Positions 34,128 to 43,725 of a stretch of DNA of 64,000 bases are shown piece by piece. The translations under genes were made by a program, and so were the position numbers. This stretch comes from Synechococcus sp. PCC 7335 (lineage in GTDB: Bacteria; Cyanobacteriota; Cyanobacteriia; Phormidesmidales; Phormidesmidaceae). Below the pieces are notes generated by a model, which saw only the letters and a list, made by a program, of their open reading frames with translations, was not told the origin of the DNA and did not search any database. Position 1 is the first letter of the stretch, and each line of letters starts with the position of its first letter. The stretch spans positions 1,503,175-1,567,174 of the forward strand of contig NZ_DS989904.1 of NCBI RefSeq assembly GCF_000155595.1, in the 5' to 3' direction.

Positions 34128-34793
34128 CTAATATGCCCCAGAACGTCTAGAGAGTAGCATCACTACGGTTCTAACTAGTAGCTTCACATCATAGAACGGT
34201 GTCCATAGCTGCTGGTAGGCCAAATCTAATGCGACCACCTCTTCGAAATCTTTGATCTCCGAGCGTCCATTCACTTGCCATTGGCCGGTGAGTCCCGGGC
34301 GTACGGCTAGACGTTGCCAGTGGTGAGCTGTGTAATGCTCTACCTCGTCAGCGGTCGGTGGACGAGTCCCTACTAGGCTCATATCACCGCGTAGAACGTT
34401 CCAAAATTGGGGAAACTCGTCTAGGCTCGTCTGACGCAGGATGCGACCCACGCGAGTGATTCTAGGATCTTCAGTATTTTTGAAGAGCAGACCGTTGGCT
34501 TCATTTTCGACAGTAGCTTTAAGCGCTTCGGCGTTGTTTACCATAGAGCGAAACTTGATGATAGTAAACGGTTTGCCCTGTAGGCCAAAGCGCTCTTGAG
34601 CATAGAAGATCGGCCCTTCGGAGTCTAGGCGAATCGCGATCGCAATTGGAATTAGCAGCACACCTAAGATCACTAGCCCTACTAGCGCACCCGTAATATC
34701 TAGCGCTCGTTTGAAAGTAGAACGGGTGGAAGCATGGGGAGCAGACGGGGCGTAGCCCTGTTTTTGCTTACTGCGCAAGATACTACGTGTCAT
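34128..34793 (-). CDS. Sugar transferase (priming glycosylphosphotransferase, short form)
   Basis: A 221-residue monotopic polyprenyl-phosphate sugar-1-phosphate transferase (PF02397) that would start a surface polysaccharide repeat on undecaprenyl phosphate. It has an N-terminal re-entrant or membrane helix (DITGALVGLVILGVLLIPI). The catalytic segments are SEGPIFYAQERFGLQGKPFTIIKFRSM, RQTSLDEFPQFWNVLRGDMSLVGTRPPT and RPGLTGQWQVNGRSEI. It lacks the N-terminal multi-helix domain of the longer paralogue at 44598. It is separated from the main polysaccharide locus by hetZ, pam68 and rpsO and converges with hemB. Confidence 0.9.
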   Translation of the reverse strand: MTRSILRSKQKQGYAPSAPHASTRSTFKRALDITGALVGLVILGVLLIPIAIAIRLDSEGPIFYAQERFGLQGKPFTIIKFRSMVNNAEALKATVENEANGLLFKNTEDPRITRVGRILRQTSLDEFPQFWNVLRGDMSLVGTRPPTADEVEHYTAHHWQRLAVRPGLTGQWQVNGRSEIKDFEEVVALDLAYQQLWTPFYDVKLLVRTVVMLLSRRSGAY

Positions 34794-35118
34794 GAATACT
34801 CTCGTTCGGAGTGGCTATGGCCAAAGGAAACGTCTAGCTATAGCTGAACGCCGATTTGACGGCTTAAAGCTTTGATGGGCGACACTACTGCATCTACTGG
34901 ACTGGCTTCTATTCGGTCTGTGAAAAATCGCTCAAGGCAGCTATCTTAGAAAACCTGCTCGTAAAGGTCAAGTCGCTTTTCTAGAGAGCGCCTGTTTGAC
35001 GGAGCGTTGATAGAAGAATAATGAGGCTCGCTAGAAACTGCCGTATCAGAGAATACCTGCAACTGCTAGAGCCTAGGAGTTCGGGGGGTTTGTATCTTGG
35101 GTTAAAGTAGGCAATAGT
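34794..35118. other. Intergenic region between divergent genes
   Basis: 325 bp between the sugar transferase and hetZ, which are divergent. I see no gene, hairpin or clear operator; promoters for both genes should lie here. Confidence 0.4.
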
Positions 35119-36354
35119 TTGGTTCGGGGAAAACAGGTGATACCAGCGAATACTAATGGTTATCAGAGCACTCATCAGGACAATAGCCAGCAAAAGAGTG
35201 CTCAAAATCAACTTCCCCAGAATGACTCTTCTCAGATATTGTCTTCCTGGCAGCGTCAGCTCAAGAGCGATCTGCCTGACCAGCCTGAACACACGCATGA
35301 TGCGATCGCTCAGTGGCTAATCGGTGATCCTGCTCGGTTTGAGCCGATGAGTGCGGCTGAAATCAAACTGGCCTGCAAGGCGATGGATTATCGCTATCGC
35401 ATCTTGATTTCGCGCTATTGGGGGCTATCGCCAGCGCGGGGCTATCAGCGACTGCTGCAAAAGCTCGGGGGATTGTTTTTGATTCGTAGTAAGGTGCGAA
35501 CCTGGATCGCCCTGAGCCGCGATCGCAAACGAGCCGTTAAGGATGTGCTGCAAGAGGTGATCCAAGAGATGCTGCAAAGCGATAAATTCTTGCGATCGCA
35601 GGCTCAGTGGATTGGCGAATGCACCGACAGGTCTAGCTTACGAAATCTGCTGACCTTGGCCACGATCGAAGAATATTGCCTGAGACCTATTCGCAATCAG
35701 CCTTTGTTGGTGTATCGGTTTGTCAACTACCTGCGGCGATCGCAGCGCGGTGGCATGACCCAGGTTCCTAGCGATGAACTCATTCAGCTAATCTCAGAAG
35801 AACTCGGCACTGATGATTCTGAAGGCACCTTGAGCTTGTTGGATTTTGAGGCGTTAGACCGCTACGAGGTTCAACAGGCGCTGGAAAATCAGCAGGCCAA
35901 CCGTCAGCTAGTCAAGCAGCAGTTTTCTGACTATCTGCAGACGAAGCTAGGGGATACTGCTGCCGGGTGGCTAGATTTGCATTTGCAAGGCTACGCTCAA
36001 GAAAGTATCTCTCGTCAGCTTGGGCTTACTGTGCGTGAGGCTTATCGTCTGCGTGAGAAAGTCAGCTACCATGCTATTCGCATCTTCACGCTCAAAGAGC
36101 AGCCAGATCTGGTTTTCTCCTGGCTAAAAACGTCTTTAATTCAGCATAATCTGGGTCTAACTTCGCAAGAGTGGGATCGCTACTGGGAGAGCCTTGATCC
36201 CCACCAGCAAAAGATACTCACTGCCCTCAAAGCGGGCAAGCCCATAGAGAAGATTGCCCAGTCTTTTGGTCTCACGCCGAAACAGGTCACAAGTCAATGG
36301 GCAGAGCTATATTTGCTAGCGCAGGCGGCCCGGGTATCGAGTGCTAATGCTTGA
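35119..36354 (+). CDS. hetZ: HetZ-family regulator
   Basis: This 411-residue protein matches HetZ of Anabaena through most of its length: YRYRILISRYWGLSPARGYQRLL, LFLIRSKVRTWIALSRDRKRAV, EYCLRPIRNQPLLVYRFVNY and RRSQRGGMTQVPSDELI. HetZ is a DNA-binding regulator needed early in heterocyst development, and homologues are common in filamentous cyanobacteria, including those without heterocysts. The C-terminal part has two helix-turn-helix-like segments (YAQESISRQLGLTVREAYRLR and KPIEKIAQSFGLTPKQVTSQW) suited to DNA binding. The first 50 residues are Gln/Ser-rich and variable. The start at 35119 gives a GTT/ATG choice that is not resolved by a ribosome site. HetP and PatU are not adjacent in this window. 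Confidence 0.9.
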   Translation: MVRGKQVIPANTNGYQSTHQDNSQQKSAQNQLPQNDSSQILSSWQRQLKSDLPDQPEHTHDAIAQWLIGDPARFEPMSAAEIKLACKAMDYRYRILISRYWGLSPARGYQRLLQKLGGLFLIRSKVRTWIALSRDRKRAVKDVLQEVIQEMLQSDKFLRSQAQWIGECTDRSSLRNLLTLATIEEYCLRPIRNQPLLVYRFVNYLRRSQRGGMTQVPSDELIQLISEELGTDDSEGTLSLLDFEALDRYEVQQALENQQANRQLVKQQFSDYLQTKLGDTAAGWLDLHLQGYAQESISRQLGLTVREAYRLREKVSYHAIRIFTLKEQPDLVFSWLKTSLIQHNLGLTSQEWDRYWESLDPHQQKILTALKAGKPIEKIAQSFGLTPKQVTSQWAELYLLAQAARVSSANA

Positions 36355-36478
36355 GCCTGGTAGTTGATTTCTATTGCTTTTCCTACTGCTTTGATTTCTA
36401 CTGCTCTAATTTCTTGACTATCGCGTCTAGCTATTTGTGCCCAGCCGTCTGTGCATAGGGTCTAGGCTAATTTAGGGC

Positions 36479-37123
36479 TTAGGTTTTAGACTGCCGTGAC
36501 GCTTGCCAAGCGTCTTTCATTCTGCCTAGATTCAGCTTGAATTCGTCCATTCCTATCAGGCTGCCAGGCGCTTCGTCCCAAGAGGCTGATAGCATGCCAT
36601 AGCTTAGACCTACAACGCCAAGGCCAAAGCAGCCCATTGTGGTCAGAAGCACGACCACTGGGGCAAATTCGACAATCTCACGACTGAGTAGATAGTAAGA
36701 CAGAAAAAAGATACCGACGCCTAGGGCAATCGGACTGAGTGCCAGTACTGCCATTCGCCGAAGCATACGCTTGCTGACGGCTGCTGGGATCGCGCCTCGA
36801 TCGTCTGCTTGGTTTTGGCCAGATGATTTGACCTTGGTTGCCTTTGCTTTGGCTTCTGCCTTCTTGCGATTGCTGGCTCTGATTTCATCTACTCTAGCCT
36901 GCGCCCGAGCGGATATGCCGGCGCTGCCCTGATCAGACGCGCTCTGATTAGATTTGCTAGGCTTCGCTGATGCTGCGCGGGATGATTTTGCCGATGACTG
37001 GTCAGCACGTGCTTTGCTAGCGGATTTGCTAACTTTCTTGCGATCGCGTCCGGGTTCAAAGGGTAGCGGCGCGCGATCGCCTTTCTTTTCGTCTTTAGCA
37101 CCGCGCCCAGACTTGGAGGCCAT
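36479..37123 (-). CDS. PAM68-family photosystem II assembly protein
   Basis: A 214-residue protein with a long basic, disordered, Lys/Ser/Ala-rich N-terminus (residues 1-115) and a conserved C-terminal PAM68 domain (DUF3464). The domain begins IPAAVSKRMLRRMAVLALSPIALGV, has two membrane helices (about 127-150 and 160-182), and ends SASWDEAPGSLIGMDEFKLNLGRMKDAW. PAM68 is a thylakoid protein that helps assemble photosystem II, notably CP47. It lies upstream of nothing else on its strand and is followed by hetZ in convergent orientation; rpsO is 140 bp upstream on the same strand. Confidence 0.88.
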   Translation of the reverse strand: MASKSGRGAKDEKKGDRAPLPFEPGRDRKKVSKSASKARADQSSAKSSRAASAKPSKSNQSASDQGSAGISARAQARVDEIRASNRKKAEAKAKATKVKSSGQNQADDRGAIPAAVSKRMLRRMAVLALSPIALGVGIFFLSYYLLSREIVEFAPVVVLLTTMGCFGLGVVGLSYGMLSASWDEAPGSLIGMDEFKLNLGRMKDAWQASRQSKT

Positions 37124-37263
37124 CTTGTCCTTGTGTGAAGTAACTAGCAGCTTGTGAGTTTCAGCGGAGTATAAATCTAACTGTCCACCTAACTGTTCAA
37201 TGCCTCATTCAATGGCGAGTTGATTCTAGCTATGCCGATTTAGCAATCGATTTTGCCAGAAGC

Positions 37264-37533
37264 TTAGCGGCGAATGCCTAGCTTCTTGATGAGTTCTCTG
37301 TAGCGCTCGGCGTCTTTTTTCATCAGATAGGCCAATAGGCGCTTACGCTGGCCAATCATCCTTAGCAGGCCACGGCGAGAGGAGTAGTCCTTCTTATTTT
37401 TTTGAAGGTGTTTACTGAGGGTGTTGATCCGATCGGTTAGCATTGCGATCTGGATGTCTGCAGATCCCGTGTCCGTCTCGTGGACCTGGTGCTCAGTGAT
37501 AATTTCTTGTTTGCGTTCTTGTAGCAGAGCCAT
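37264..37533 (-). CDS. rpsO: 30S ribosomal protein S15
   Basis: An 89-residue uS15 that binds the 16S rRNA central domain. Diagnostic segments are [57 protein letters not shown] and the C-terminal [13 protein letters not shown]. Length is normal. It precedes pam68 on the same strand, an arrangement common in cyanobacteria. Confidence 0.97.
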   Translation of the reverse strand: MALLQERKQEIITEHQVHETDTGSADIQIAMLTDRINTLSKHLQKNKKDYSSRRGLLRMIGQRKRLLAYLMKKDAERYRELIKKLGIRR

Positions 37534-37767
37534 ACGCTTGGTGGTGACTTAGTAAGTGATTAGACAAAATGTGGATGTAGCAGTTCTCAATGATATCACA
37601 CGCCATTTAGAGATCAACTACTCAAAGATCACGCCTCGTTGCACTTATTTCGGATGGCATCAGTACCTTGGCAAAAGGTGATAGGTAGAGCGATTGGCGC
37701 AAAGGGGAACAGGCTTGGTTTTAGATAGAATATAGTCAGCGCTAACAGGAATTTTGGCTCAGCGGCG

Positions 37768-38448
37768 ATGGTCACAACTATTCGCGATACTCAAGAAACG
37801 CTTCCTCTAGAGAATGGGGATAGATTGACTCGCGATGAGTTTGAGAAGCGTTATGAAGATATGCCTCATCTTAAGAAGGCAGAGTTGATAGAAGGAGTTG
37901 TGTATTTGGCCTCGCCAGTTCGCGTCAAAAAACACGGTCAGCCACACCACGATCTAATTACCTGGCTAGGTACATACAAAGCCCTAAGGCCAGGAGTGAT
38001 GGGTTGTGATAATACAACCGTTCGATTAGATGCGGATAATGAACCGCAGCCAGATATATTGTTGCGGATTGATGCGGACAAGGGCGGACGATCACGCATT
38101 AGCGAAGACGATTATATAGAAGGGCCACCAGAGCTAATCGTAGAAATTGCTGCGAGTAGCGCTTCTTATGATCTGCATGATAAAAAGCAAGTCTATCGAC
38201 GAAACGGAGTGCAGGAATACCTTGTCTGGCAGGCTAGCAGTCAATCCATTATCTGGTTCAGTTTAAAGGCTGGAAGATACGAGGTCCTAACTCCAGATGA
38301 GGCAGGTATTTTGCGGAGTGTTGCCTTTCCTGGACTGTGGCTTGATAGTGAGGCTTTTGTTGCGGGTGATCTTGCTCAGGTACTGGAGACTTTGAGGCGG
38401 GGAATTAATCATTCATCTCACCAGGATTTTGTCAGCAAGCTTGGTTAG
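37768..38448 (+). CDS. Uma2 family endonuclease-fold protein
   Basis: A 226-residue Uma2/DUF820 protein with a PD-(D/E)xK nuclease-like core: the motif QPDILLRID followed by GPPELIVEIAASSASYDLHDKKQVYRRNGVQEYLVW. These proteins are expanded in cyanobacterial genomes, and their roles are mostly unknown; some are thought to belong to mobile or defence elements. The N-terminus (TRDEFEKRYEDMPHLKKAELIEGVVYLAS) is typical. The gene stands alone just before an AT-rich, gene-poor region and the polysaccharide locus. Confidence 0.88.
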   Translation: MVTTIRDTQETLPLENGDRLTRDEFEKRYEDMPHLKKAELIEGVVYLASPVRVKKHGQPHHDLITWLGTYKALRPGVMGCDNTTVRLDADNEPQPDILLRIDADKGGRSRISEDDYIEGPPELIVEIAASSASYDLHDKKQVYRRNGVQEYLVWQASSQSIIWFSLKAGRYEVLTPDEAGILRSVAFPGLWLDSEAFVAGDLAQVLETLRRGINHSSHQDFVSKLG

Positions 38449-38972
38449 TTGCGCTAGCTTGATTTTGGTGAGGTGGGATCGTGGAAGTGCGATCGCCTCT
38501 AAATGCAATTTATCATCCAACAGCCAACCAAGCCTTATCAAGAAAACATGATAGAACTCTGTCTTGCTAGGGCACTCTAGGCATGCAAGATAAGTTTTCT
38601 AGTGCCTTATGAAACTGTTCGAATAATTGGACTGATGAGCTACGCCGTTGAAATTTTTTACAACTCGTTTGTTCTTAGGTGGATAGTTGAATCTATCTAT
38701 CGCTCTATCCGAGTGATTCTGGGCTGGGTAATTTCGTGAATCAGATTGTTGAATTTACCTATTGCTGAAGCTCGTAATCAACTTCAGATGCTAGAAGATT
38801 AACTAACTGAAGGATACACGATGTTTACTGCTGATAATTTGTACGGAGAAGTGCACAGCCTAGTGTTGACTAGATTCCGATAGTAAGAGACAACGAAATA
38901 CTGACGGGGCCAATGTTTCAACTACCTCAGCACCATGAAGAAGTTAATCTACCTCATCTTTGATGCAAGTAC
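38449..38972. other. Gene-poor junction with short coding relics
   Basis: The 524 bp between uma2 and the flippase hold two short stretches that look like remnants. One reads LNLPIAEARNQLQMLED and stops at about 38802; EARNQL-type sequences occur in Phd/YefM-like antitoxins. The other is a 20-residue frame from ATG 38821 behind GAAGGA. Neither is long enough to be called a gene. Confidence 0.35.
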
Positions 38973-40298
38973 ATGGCCAAATATCTATTGCGTCGAAGGT
39001 TCAGGGATTTCTTTTCGTGGATAGCTAGAGAATCTGAATCGACAAGCATCATAGCAAGTACAGTTTGGCAGATTATCGAGAAATTCCTTCGACTATGTTC
39101 AGCTGCAATATCTGGGATTCTTATAGCTCGCTACCTTCAGCCCGAACAGTATGGCATCTACAACTATGCTTTGGCATTTACTAGCTTCTTCGTAGCAGTT
39201 TCAAGCTTAGGAACTAGTCAAATTTTTAGAAGAGAGCTTATTAAAGAGCCACAGTCTGGCGGAGAGATAGTCAGTTCAGCATTTTTCTTTAGAATTATGT
39301 CTGGGCTTTTATTCTTTCTTTTAGCTATTGGGACAGCCTTCGCATTCATTTCAGATGTGTTGGTTAGGTTGCTGATAGTCATATTTTCACTTCAAATGAT
39401 TTTCAGATCATCTGAAGCGATAGAGTTCTCTTTCGAATCAAAGCTAAAATATGGAGCTATCACCTTTTCTAAAAGTATTGCGTCCGCTTTGGCTACCGCC
39501 CTGATAGTAGTTTCTGTAGCAACAGAAAAATCAATTATTGTATTGGCTGTAGCTTCCTGTAGCGAGTATTTAATTGCCTTTATCACTATCATTTCAGTCT
39601 ATATATACCGAAGGCAAGTTCTTAATACATCTGCTATCTCACTATCTAGAATGACAAACGTTCTTTCCGATAGCTGGCCACTTATTTTCTCAGGAATTGC
39701 TATCACAGTTTATATGAGGATAGATCAAATAATGATCAATACTCTGGTAGGTAGCACAGAGCTAGGCTTATACTCTGCCACAGTCCAGTTGACAGAAGTA
39801 TTTTATCTTTTTCCGATTGCGTTCATAAGATCCAATTTTCCTAGAATCGTCCGCTTAAAAGAAGAAGGCGAAAGTGCGTTCTATAGTAATCTTCAAAAAC
39901 TATACAACCAGCTTAGTTTGATAAGCTATGCATTCATCGTATTCGTATCCATATTTTCACGAGAACTTTTGGGCATCTTGTATGGATCCAGTTACGCCAA
40001 AGCAGCACCTATTCTTACTTTGCTTATATGGAGCGTCCTGTTCGTAACTTTAGGCACTGCGCAAAGTGCGTTTATGGTTTCGATGAACTGGACAAAGATT
40101 CATTTAAAGACTGTTCTGGTAGCTAGTGTCGTTAACGTCCTTCTAAACTGCCTTCTAATACCGAAACATGGTGCATTTGGTGCAGCTATAGCAACAGTTT
40201 TCTCGTATTGGGTTGCTGTACATGGAGCTTGCTTTCTATTTGAACCTCTTCGTAAAACGAGAAACATGATAACAAGATCTTTCGTATTACTCAGCTAG
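38973..40298 (+). CDS. Polysaccharide flippase (Wzx/MATE-like)
   Basis: A 441-residue integral membrane protein with about 12 helices of the polysaccharide biosynthesis flippase family (PF01943/PF13440 type). The N-terminal IASTVWQIIEKFLRLCSAAISGILIARYLQPEQYGIYNYALAF is characteristic, as is DSWPLIFSGIAITVYMRIDQIMINTLVG in the middle. It should move lipid-linked repeat units across the inner membrane. It opens the polysaccharide locus. Its base composition is clearly more AT-rich than flanking housekeeping genes, consistent with horizontal exchange. Confidence 0.9.
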   Translation: MAKYLLRRRFRDFFSWIARESESTSIIASTVWQIIEKFLRLCSAAISGILIARYLQPEQYGIYNYALAFTSFFVAVSSLGTSQIFRRELIKEPQSGGEIVSSAFFFRIMSGLLFFLLAIGTAFAFISDVLVRLLIVIFSLQMIFRSSEAIEFSFESKLKYGAITFSKSIASALATALIVVSVATEKSIIVLAVASCSEYLIAFITIISVYIYRRQVLNTSAISLSRMTNVLSDSWPLIFSGIAITVYMRIDQIMINTLVGSTELGLYSATVQLTEVFYLFPIAFIRSNFPRIVRLKEEGESAFYSNLQKLYNQLSLISYAFIVFVSIFSRELLGILYGSSYAKAAPILTLLIWSVLFVTLGTAQSAFMVSMNWTKIHLKTVLVASVVNVLLNCLLIPKHGAFGAAIATVFSYWVAVHGACFLFEPLRKTRNMITRSFVLLS

Positions 40299-40569
40299 AG
40301 TTTTCCTTAGCTTGTTTGAGTTGTAGAGCAGCCTATCGACTAATTATCTTAAGCCGATCCGAAGATAAAGCGACTTAGTCTGCCTCTATAATTCTACGAG
40401 AAAATGATCTACAACCGGACCCTAATCAAAAGCTACATTCCACCACTGTTCAAAGTAGCAGTGAAGTATCTTATTCACTGTGCTAGAAAGAAAGACATTT
40501 AGGTCAAACAGAAATTCTACGACGCGGGTGCGAGCAATCTTGTGCGTCTTGCAAATAGATCAGAACACT

Positions 40570-41466
40570 ATGGAATCAGTCATATTCTTGATATTCAACA
40601 GGCCAGAAACCACCAAAAAAGTTTTTGAACGCATTCGAGAAGCTCAACCATCGCAACTATTTATCGTTGCGGATGGTCCAAGACTCGATAGGTTTGAAGA
40701 CAAAGAGAGATGCAAAGAAGCGCGCCGAATTGCTGAGCAGGTAGATTGGGATTGCCAAGTCTTTAGGAACTTTTCAGAGACAAATTTGGGTTGTAAGGCG
40801 CGTGTAGAAAGTGGGCTGAGCTGGGCTTTTGAAGAAATTGATAGAGCAATCATATTAGAAGATGACTGCCTTCCAGATGCTTCCTTTTTTCGGTTTTGCA
40901 GCGAATTGTTGGACTACTACGAAAATGACGAAAGAGTCATGGCGATATCGGGGAATAATTTTCAGTTTGGATGCGAAAGAACGAAGGATAGTTACTACTT
41001 TTCTCGTTATCCTCACTGTTGGGGCTGGGCAACGTGGAAGCGTGCTTGGCGACACTATGACGCTGATATGCAGTTTTGGCCTCAAGTTAAACAAGACAAT
41101 CGATTGAAAGATATTTTCTATGGTAGAACAGCAATTAGTTACTGGCACAGTATATTTCAACGAACTTATACTGGCGACATAGATAGTTGGGATTATGTAT
41201 GGACTTTGGCTTGTTGGTTACAAAGCGGACTATGTATATTACCAAAGAATAATCTAGTATCAAACATTGGCTTCGCGGCTGATGGAACCCATCTGACCTA
41301 CGCAAAGTCTCCCTTTTCAAATATGTCAACTACAGAGATGACATTTCCTCTGAAGCATCCTTCTATCGTCTTGAGAAATGACCAAGCTGATCGATTTACT
41401 CAGTTTTATCAGTTTGGTTTATTGTTTCGTCTGTATAGAAAGATCCGGTCAATCGTTAGGTATTGA
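40570..41466 (+). CDS. Glycosyltransferase (GT-A fold, GNT-I-like)
   Basis: From ATG 40570 the protein has 298 residues. It has a GT-A nucleotide-sugar fold: MESVIFLIFNRPETTKKVFERIREAQPSQLFIVADGPR at the start and RAIILEDDCLPDASFFRF with the metal-binding DDC motif. HCWGWATWKRAWRHYDADM follows, a segment typical of the hypothetical sugar transferases related to GNT-I. The open frame begins at 40480, but that extension lacks homology-like sequence and the 40570 start gives the usual N-terminus. Donor and acceptor sugars are unknown. It lies in the AT-rich half of the locus. Confidence 0.8.
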   Translation: MESVIFLIFNRPETTKKVFERIREAQPSQLFIVADGPRLDRFEDKERCKEARRIAEQVDWDCQVFRNFSETNLGCKARVESGLSWAFEEIDRAIILEDDCLPDASFFRFCSELLDYYENDERVMAISGNNFQFGCERTKDSYYFSRYPHCWGWATWKRAWRHYDADMQFWPQVKQDNRLKDIFYGRTAISYWHSIFQRTYTGDIDSWDYVWTLACWLQSGLCILPKNNLVSNIGFAADGTHLTYAKSPFSNMSTTEMTFPLKHPSIVLRNDQADRFTQFYQFGLLFRLYRKIRSIVRY

Positions 41467-41538
41467 ATCAAAGAAAGTAGGTTTAATGCTGTCGCTGGGC
41501 AAACTTAACTAGTTAGATACGGTGAGGCGCACTATCAG

Positions 41539-42384
41539 ATGAGTATGAACTCTGTGGTTTGCCCGGTATGTCATCACAAAAAGAGCAAGCAACTGCATCA
41601 ACTAGAAAGAGGAGACCTAAAGGTTTGTAAGGTATGCCACGTTGTATTCTTCTCACCTATGCCTACCCAGCAAGAGCTAAGCGATTTTTACAACAATGGA
41701 TATCATGACGATTTCAGTCAGAGTAGAATGGTGGGTGAATTCTTTGCTGAAACTCGCTATCAGTCACTAGAAAAACTATTGACGGCACACGCCTCTTCAC
41801 TGATAGGCAAACCTAAAAGGTCCCTTCTAGATGTCGGCTGTGGCACAGGAGACTTTCTCCGTGCTGCGAAACGTGCGCAGTGGGATGTGACTGGCACAGA
41901 GCTAGCTAAAACCGCAGTTCAAACAGCTAATCAGAAGACGAATAATTCTGTATTAGAGGGCGATATCCTTTCTCTTGATCTTCCAGTAGATTCCTACGAT
42001 CTAGTGACCAGCTACCACGTTATTGAACATCTCATCGATCCAGTAGGTATGCTTCATCGGTGCTATCAGCTGCTGTCATCCCAAGGCGTCTTGTTTGTTG
42101 AAACGCCTAATATCGGTAGCCTGGGAGCGCGCATACGAGGACCTAAGTGGTCTCATATAATCCCACCAGAGCATATTGTGTATTTCTCTTCAGATTCTTT
42201 GCGGCATGCACTACAGGAAGCTGGATTTGATAGAACCATTATCCTATCGAGCAGTCCTCAAGTTATTGAGAGTGTACAAGACTGGCCAGAGCTTGCTAGA
42301 AGGCTAGTCAGATTTTTATACGACCTTGCGCCAAAAATTGGAATGGGCGCAGCATTGCAGGCGATCGCATTCAAATATGACTAA
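41539..42384 (+). CDS. SAM-dependent methyltransferase with N-terminal zinc ribbon
   Basis: A 281-residue class I methyltransferase. Two CxxC pairs at the N-terminus (VVCPVCHHKK and LKVCKVCHVVFF) form a likely zinc ribbon. The SAM-binding motif I is SLLDVGCGTGDFLRAA, with later YDLVTSYHVIEHLIDPVGML and GVLFVETPNIGS. This arrangement is common in sugar or glycan C- and O-methyltransferases of surface-polysaccharide loci. It lies in the cluster between two glycosyltransferases and probably decorates the exported glycan. Confidence 0.85.
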   Translation: MSMNSVVCPVCHHKKSKQLHQLERGDLKVCKVCHVVFFSPMPTQQELSDFYNNGYHDDFSQSRMVGEFFAETRYQSLEKLLTAHASSLIGKPKRSLLDVGCGTGDFLRAAKRAQWDVTGTELAKTAVQTANQKTNNSVLEGDILSLDLPVDSYDLVTSYHVIEHLIDPVGMLHRCYQLLSSQGVLFVETPNIGSLGARIRGPKWSHIIPPEHIVYFSSDSLRHALQEAGFDRTIILSSSPQVIESVQDWPELARRLVRFLYDLAPKIGMGAALQAIAFKYD

Positions 42385-42467
42385 TAAGAAAATGTGTTGA
42401 AGCTGAGTGCCTAAAAAGTGAATAAGCAGATGCTTGATTACTAATATCAACGACAGGATGAGTTTGA

Positions 42468-43682
42468 ATGAAGATACTGATGGCTCACAATCGATATCAG
42501 AATCGTGGTGGAGAGGACGAGTCTTTTGACCGCGAATGCAGTCTACTAGAGCAGTACGGGAATACAGTCATTCGCTACGTCAGAAACAATAAAGACATAG
42601 AAGATATCCCGAAGTTACGGCTAGCACTTCGAACGTTTTGGAGTCAACAAGATTATGCAAACGTGCGAGCAATAATTCGGAAAGAAAAAATAGATGTTCT
42701 ACATATACAAAATCATTTCCCTTTAATCTCACCAGCTATCTACTATGCAGCAGGGGCAGAAGATGTTCCCGTCGTTCAGTCTCTGCAAAATTACAGATTG
42801 TTCTGCTTGAACGCTTATCTCTTTCGTTCTGGGAAAGTCTGTGAGGACTGTTTGCACCAGCCGGTTCCATGGTTAGGTGTGTATCGCAGGTGCTATCGTA
42901 AGAGCCGAATCGCTTCACTTGTTTTAGCTAGCTCACTTGTCTTCCATAGGCTGCTAAATACATATAAGAGAAAAGTTGATCTATTTATCACTCTTACAGA
43001 ATTCGCGAGACAGAAATACTCTGAGAATGGTCTTCCAAAGGAAAAAATTGTATTAAAGCCTAACTTTGTTTCTCCTACTCCATCTGAGGGCTGTGGGTCA
43101 GAAAATGGCGTTGTTTTTGTTGGAAGGCTCTCTCCGGAGAAGGGGATAACGACGCTACTTGAAGCGTGGAAAATACTTGGCTCTTCTGTTCCTCTTCGCG
43201 TTATAGGTGATGGGCCTTTGAAAGAATCTGTTCAAATTGCTGCGCGAGAAAATTCTGGCATAGAGTACTTGGGACGTAGATCTATTGAAGAGGTAAATTA
43301 CTTTATGGGAAAGGCCAAAGCGCTTATTTTTCCTTCTCTTTGGTATGAAGGTATGCCCCTGGTAATTGTTGAATCTCTTGCAAAAGGTACCCCTATCATT
43401 AGTTCTAATCTAGGCGCAATGTCTACCATGATCACTCACAAAGTCAACGGATTACATTTTACGGCTGGCGATACTAACTCATTAGTTCGGCAAGTGCAAT
43501 GGATGGTAGACAACTCAGAGATCTGGACCTCAATGCGAAAGCTGGCGCGACGGGAGTTCGAAAATCATTACAGTGCCTATGCTAACTATAAAGCTCTAAT
43601 TGAAATTTACAATCAAGCAATTACAGATAAGAAAATGAGTGCTTTACCGCTTTGTGCGCCAAATTCAATTATGGAAGGGTGA
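42468..43682 (+). CDS. Glycosyltransferase family 4
   Basis: A 404-residue GT-B enzyme. The N-terminal domain begins MKILMAHNRYQNRGGEDESFDRE, typical of GT4 enzymes of this type, with VLHIQNHFPLISPAIYYAA. The C-terminal donor-binding domain has NGVVFVGRLSPEKGITTLLEAW, LRVIGDGPL and FPSLWYEGMPLVIVESLAKGTPIISS (the E-x7-E motif). It carries several CxxC-like cysteines (VCEDCLHQ) in the middle, as many of its relatives do. It transfers a sugar to the lipid-linked chain; specificity is unknown. ATG 42468 follows AGGATGAG, a usable ribosome site. Confidence 0.9.
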   Translation: MKILMAHNRYQNRGGEDESFDRECSLLEQYGNTVIRYVRNNKDIEDIPKLRLALRTFWSQQDYANVRAIIRKEKIDVLHIQNHFPLISPAIYYAAGAEDVPVVQSLQNYRLFCLNAYLFRSGKVCEDCLHQPVPWLGVYRRCYRKSRIASLVLASSLVFHRLLNTYKRKVDLFITLTEFARQKYSENGLPKEKIVLKPNFVSPTPSEGCGSENGVVFVGRLSPEKGITTLLEAWKILGSSVPLRVIGDGPLKESVQIAARENSGIEYLGRRSIEEVNYFMGKAKALIFPSLWYEGMPLVIVESLAKGTPIISSNLGAMSTMITHKVNGLHFTAGDTNSLVRQVQWMVDNSEIWTSMRKLARREFENHYSAYANYKALIEIYNQAITDKKMSALPLCAPNSIMEG

Positions 43683-43725
43683 GGTTTTCTAGCCAAATTC
43701 GTGAACTATCAGCTATGTATCTGCA

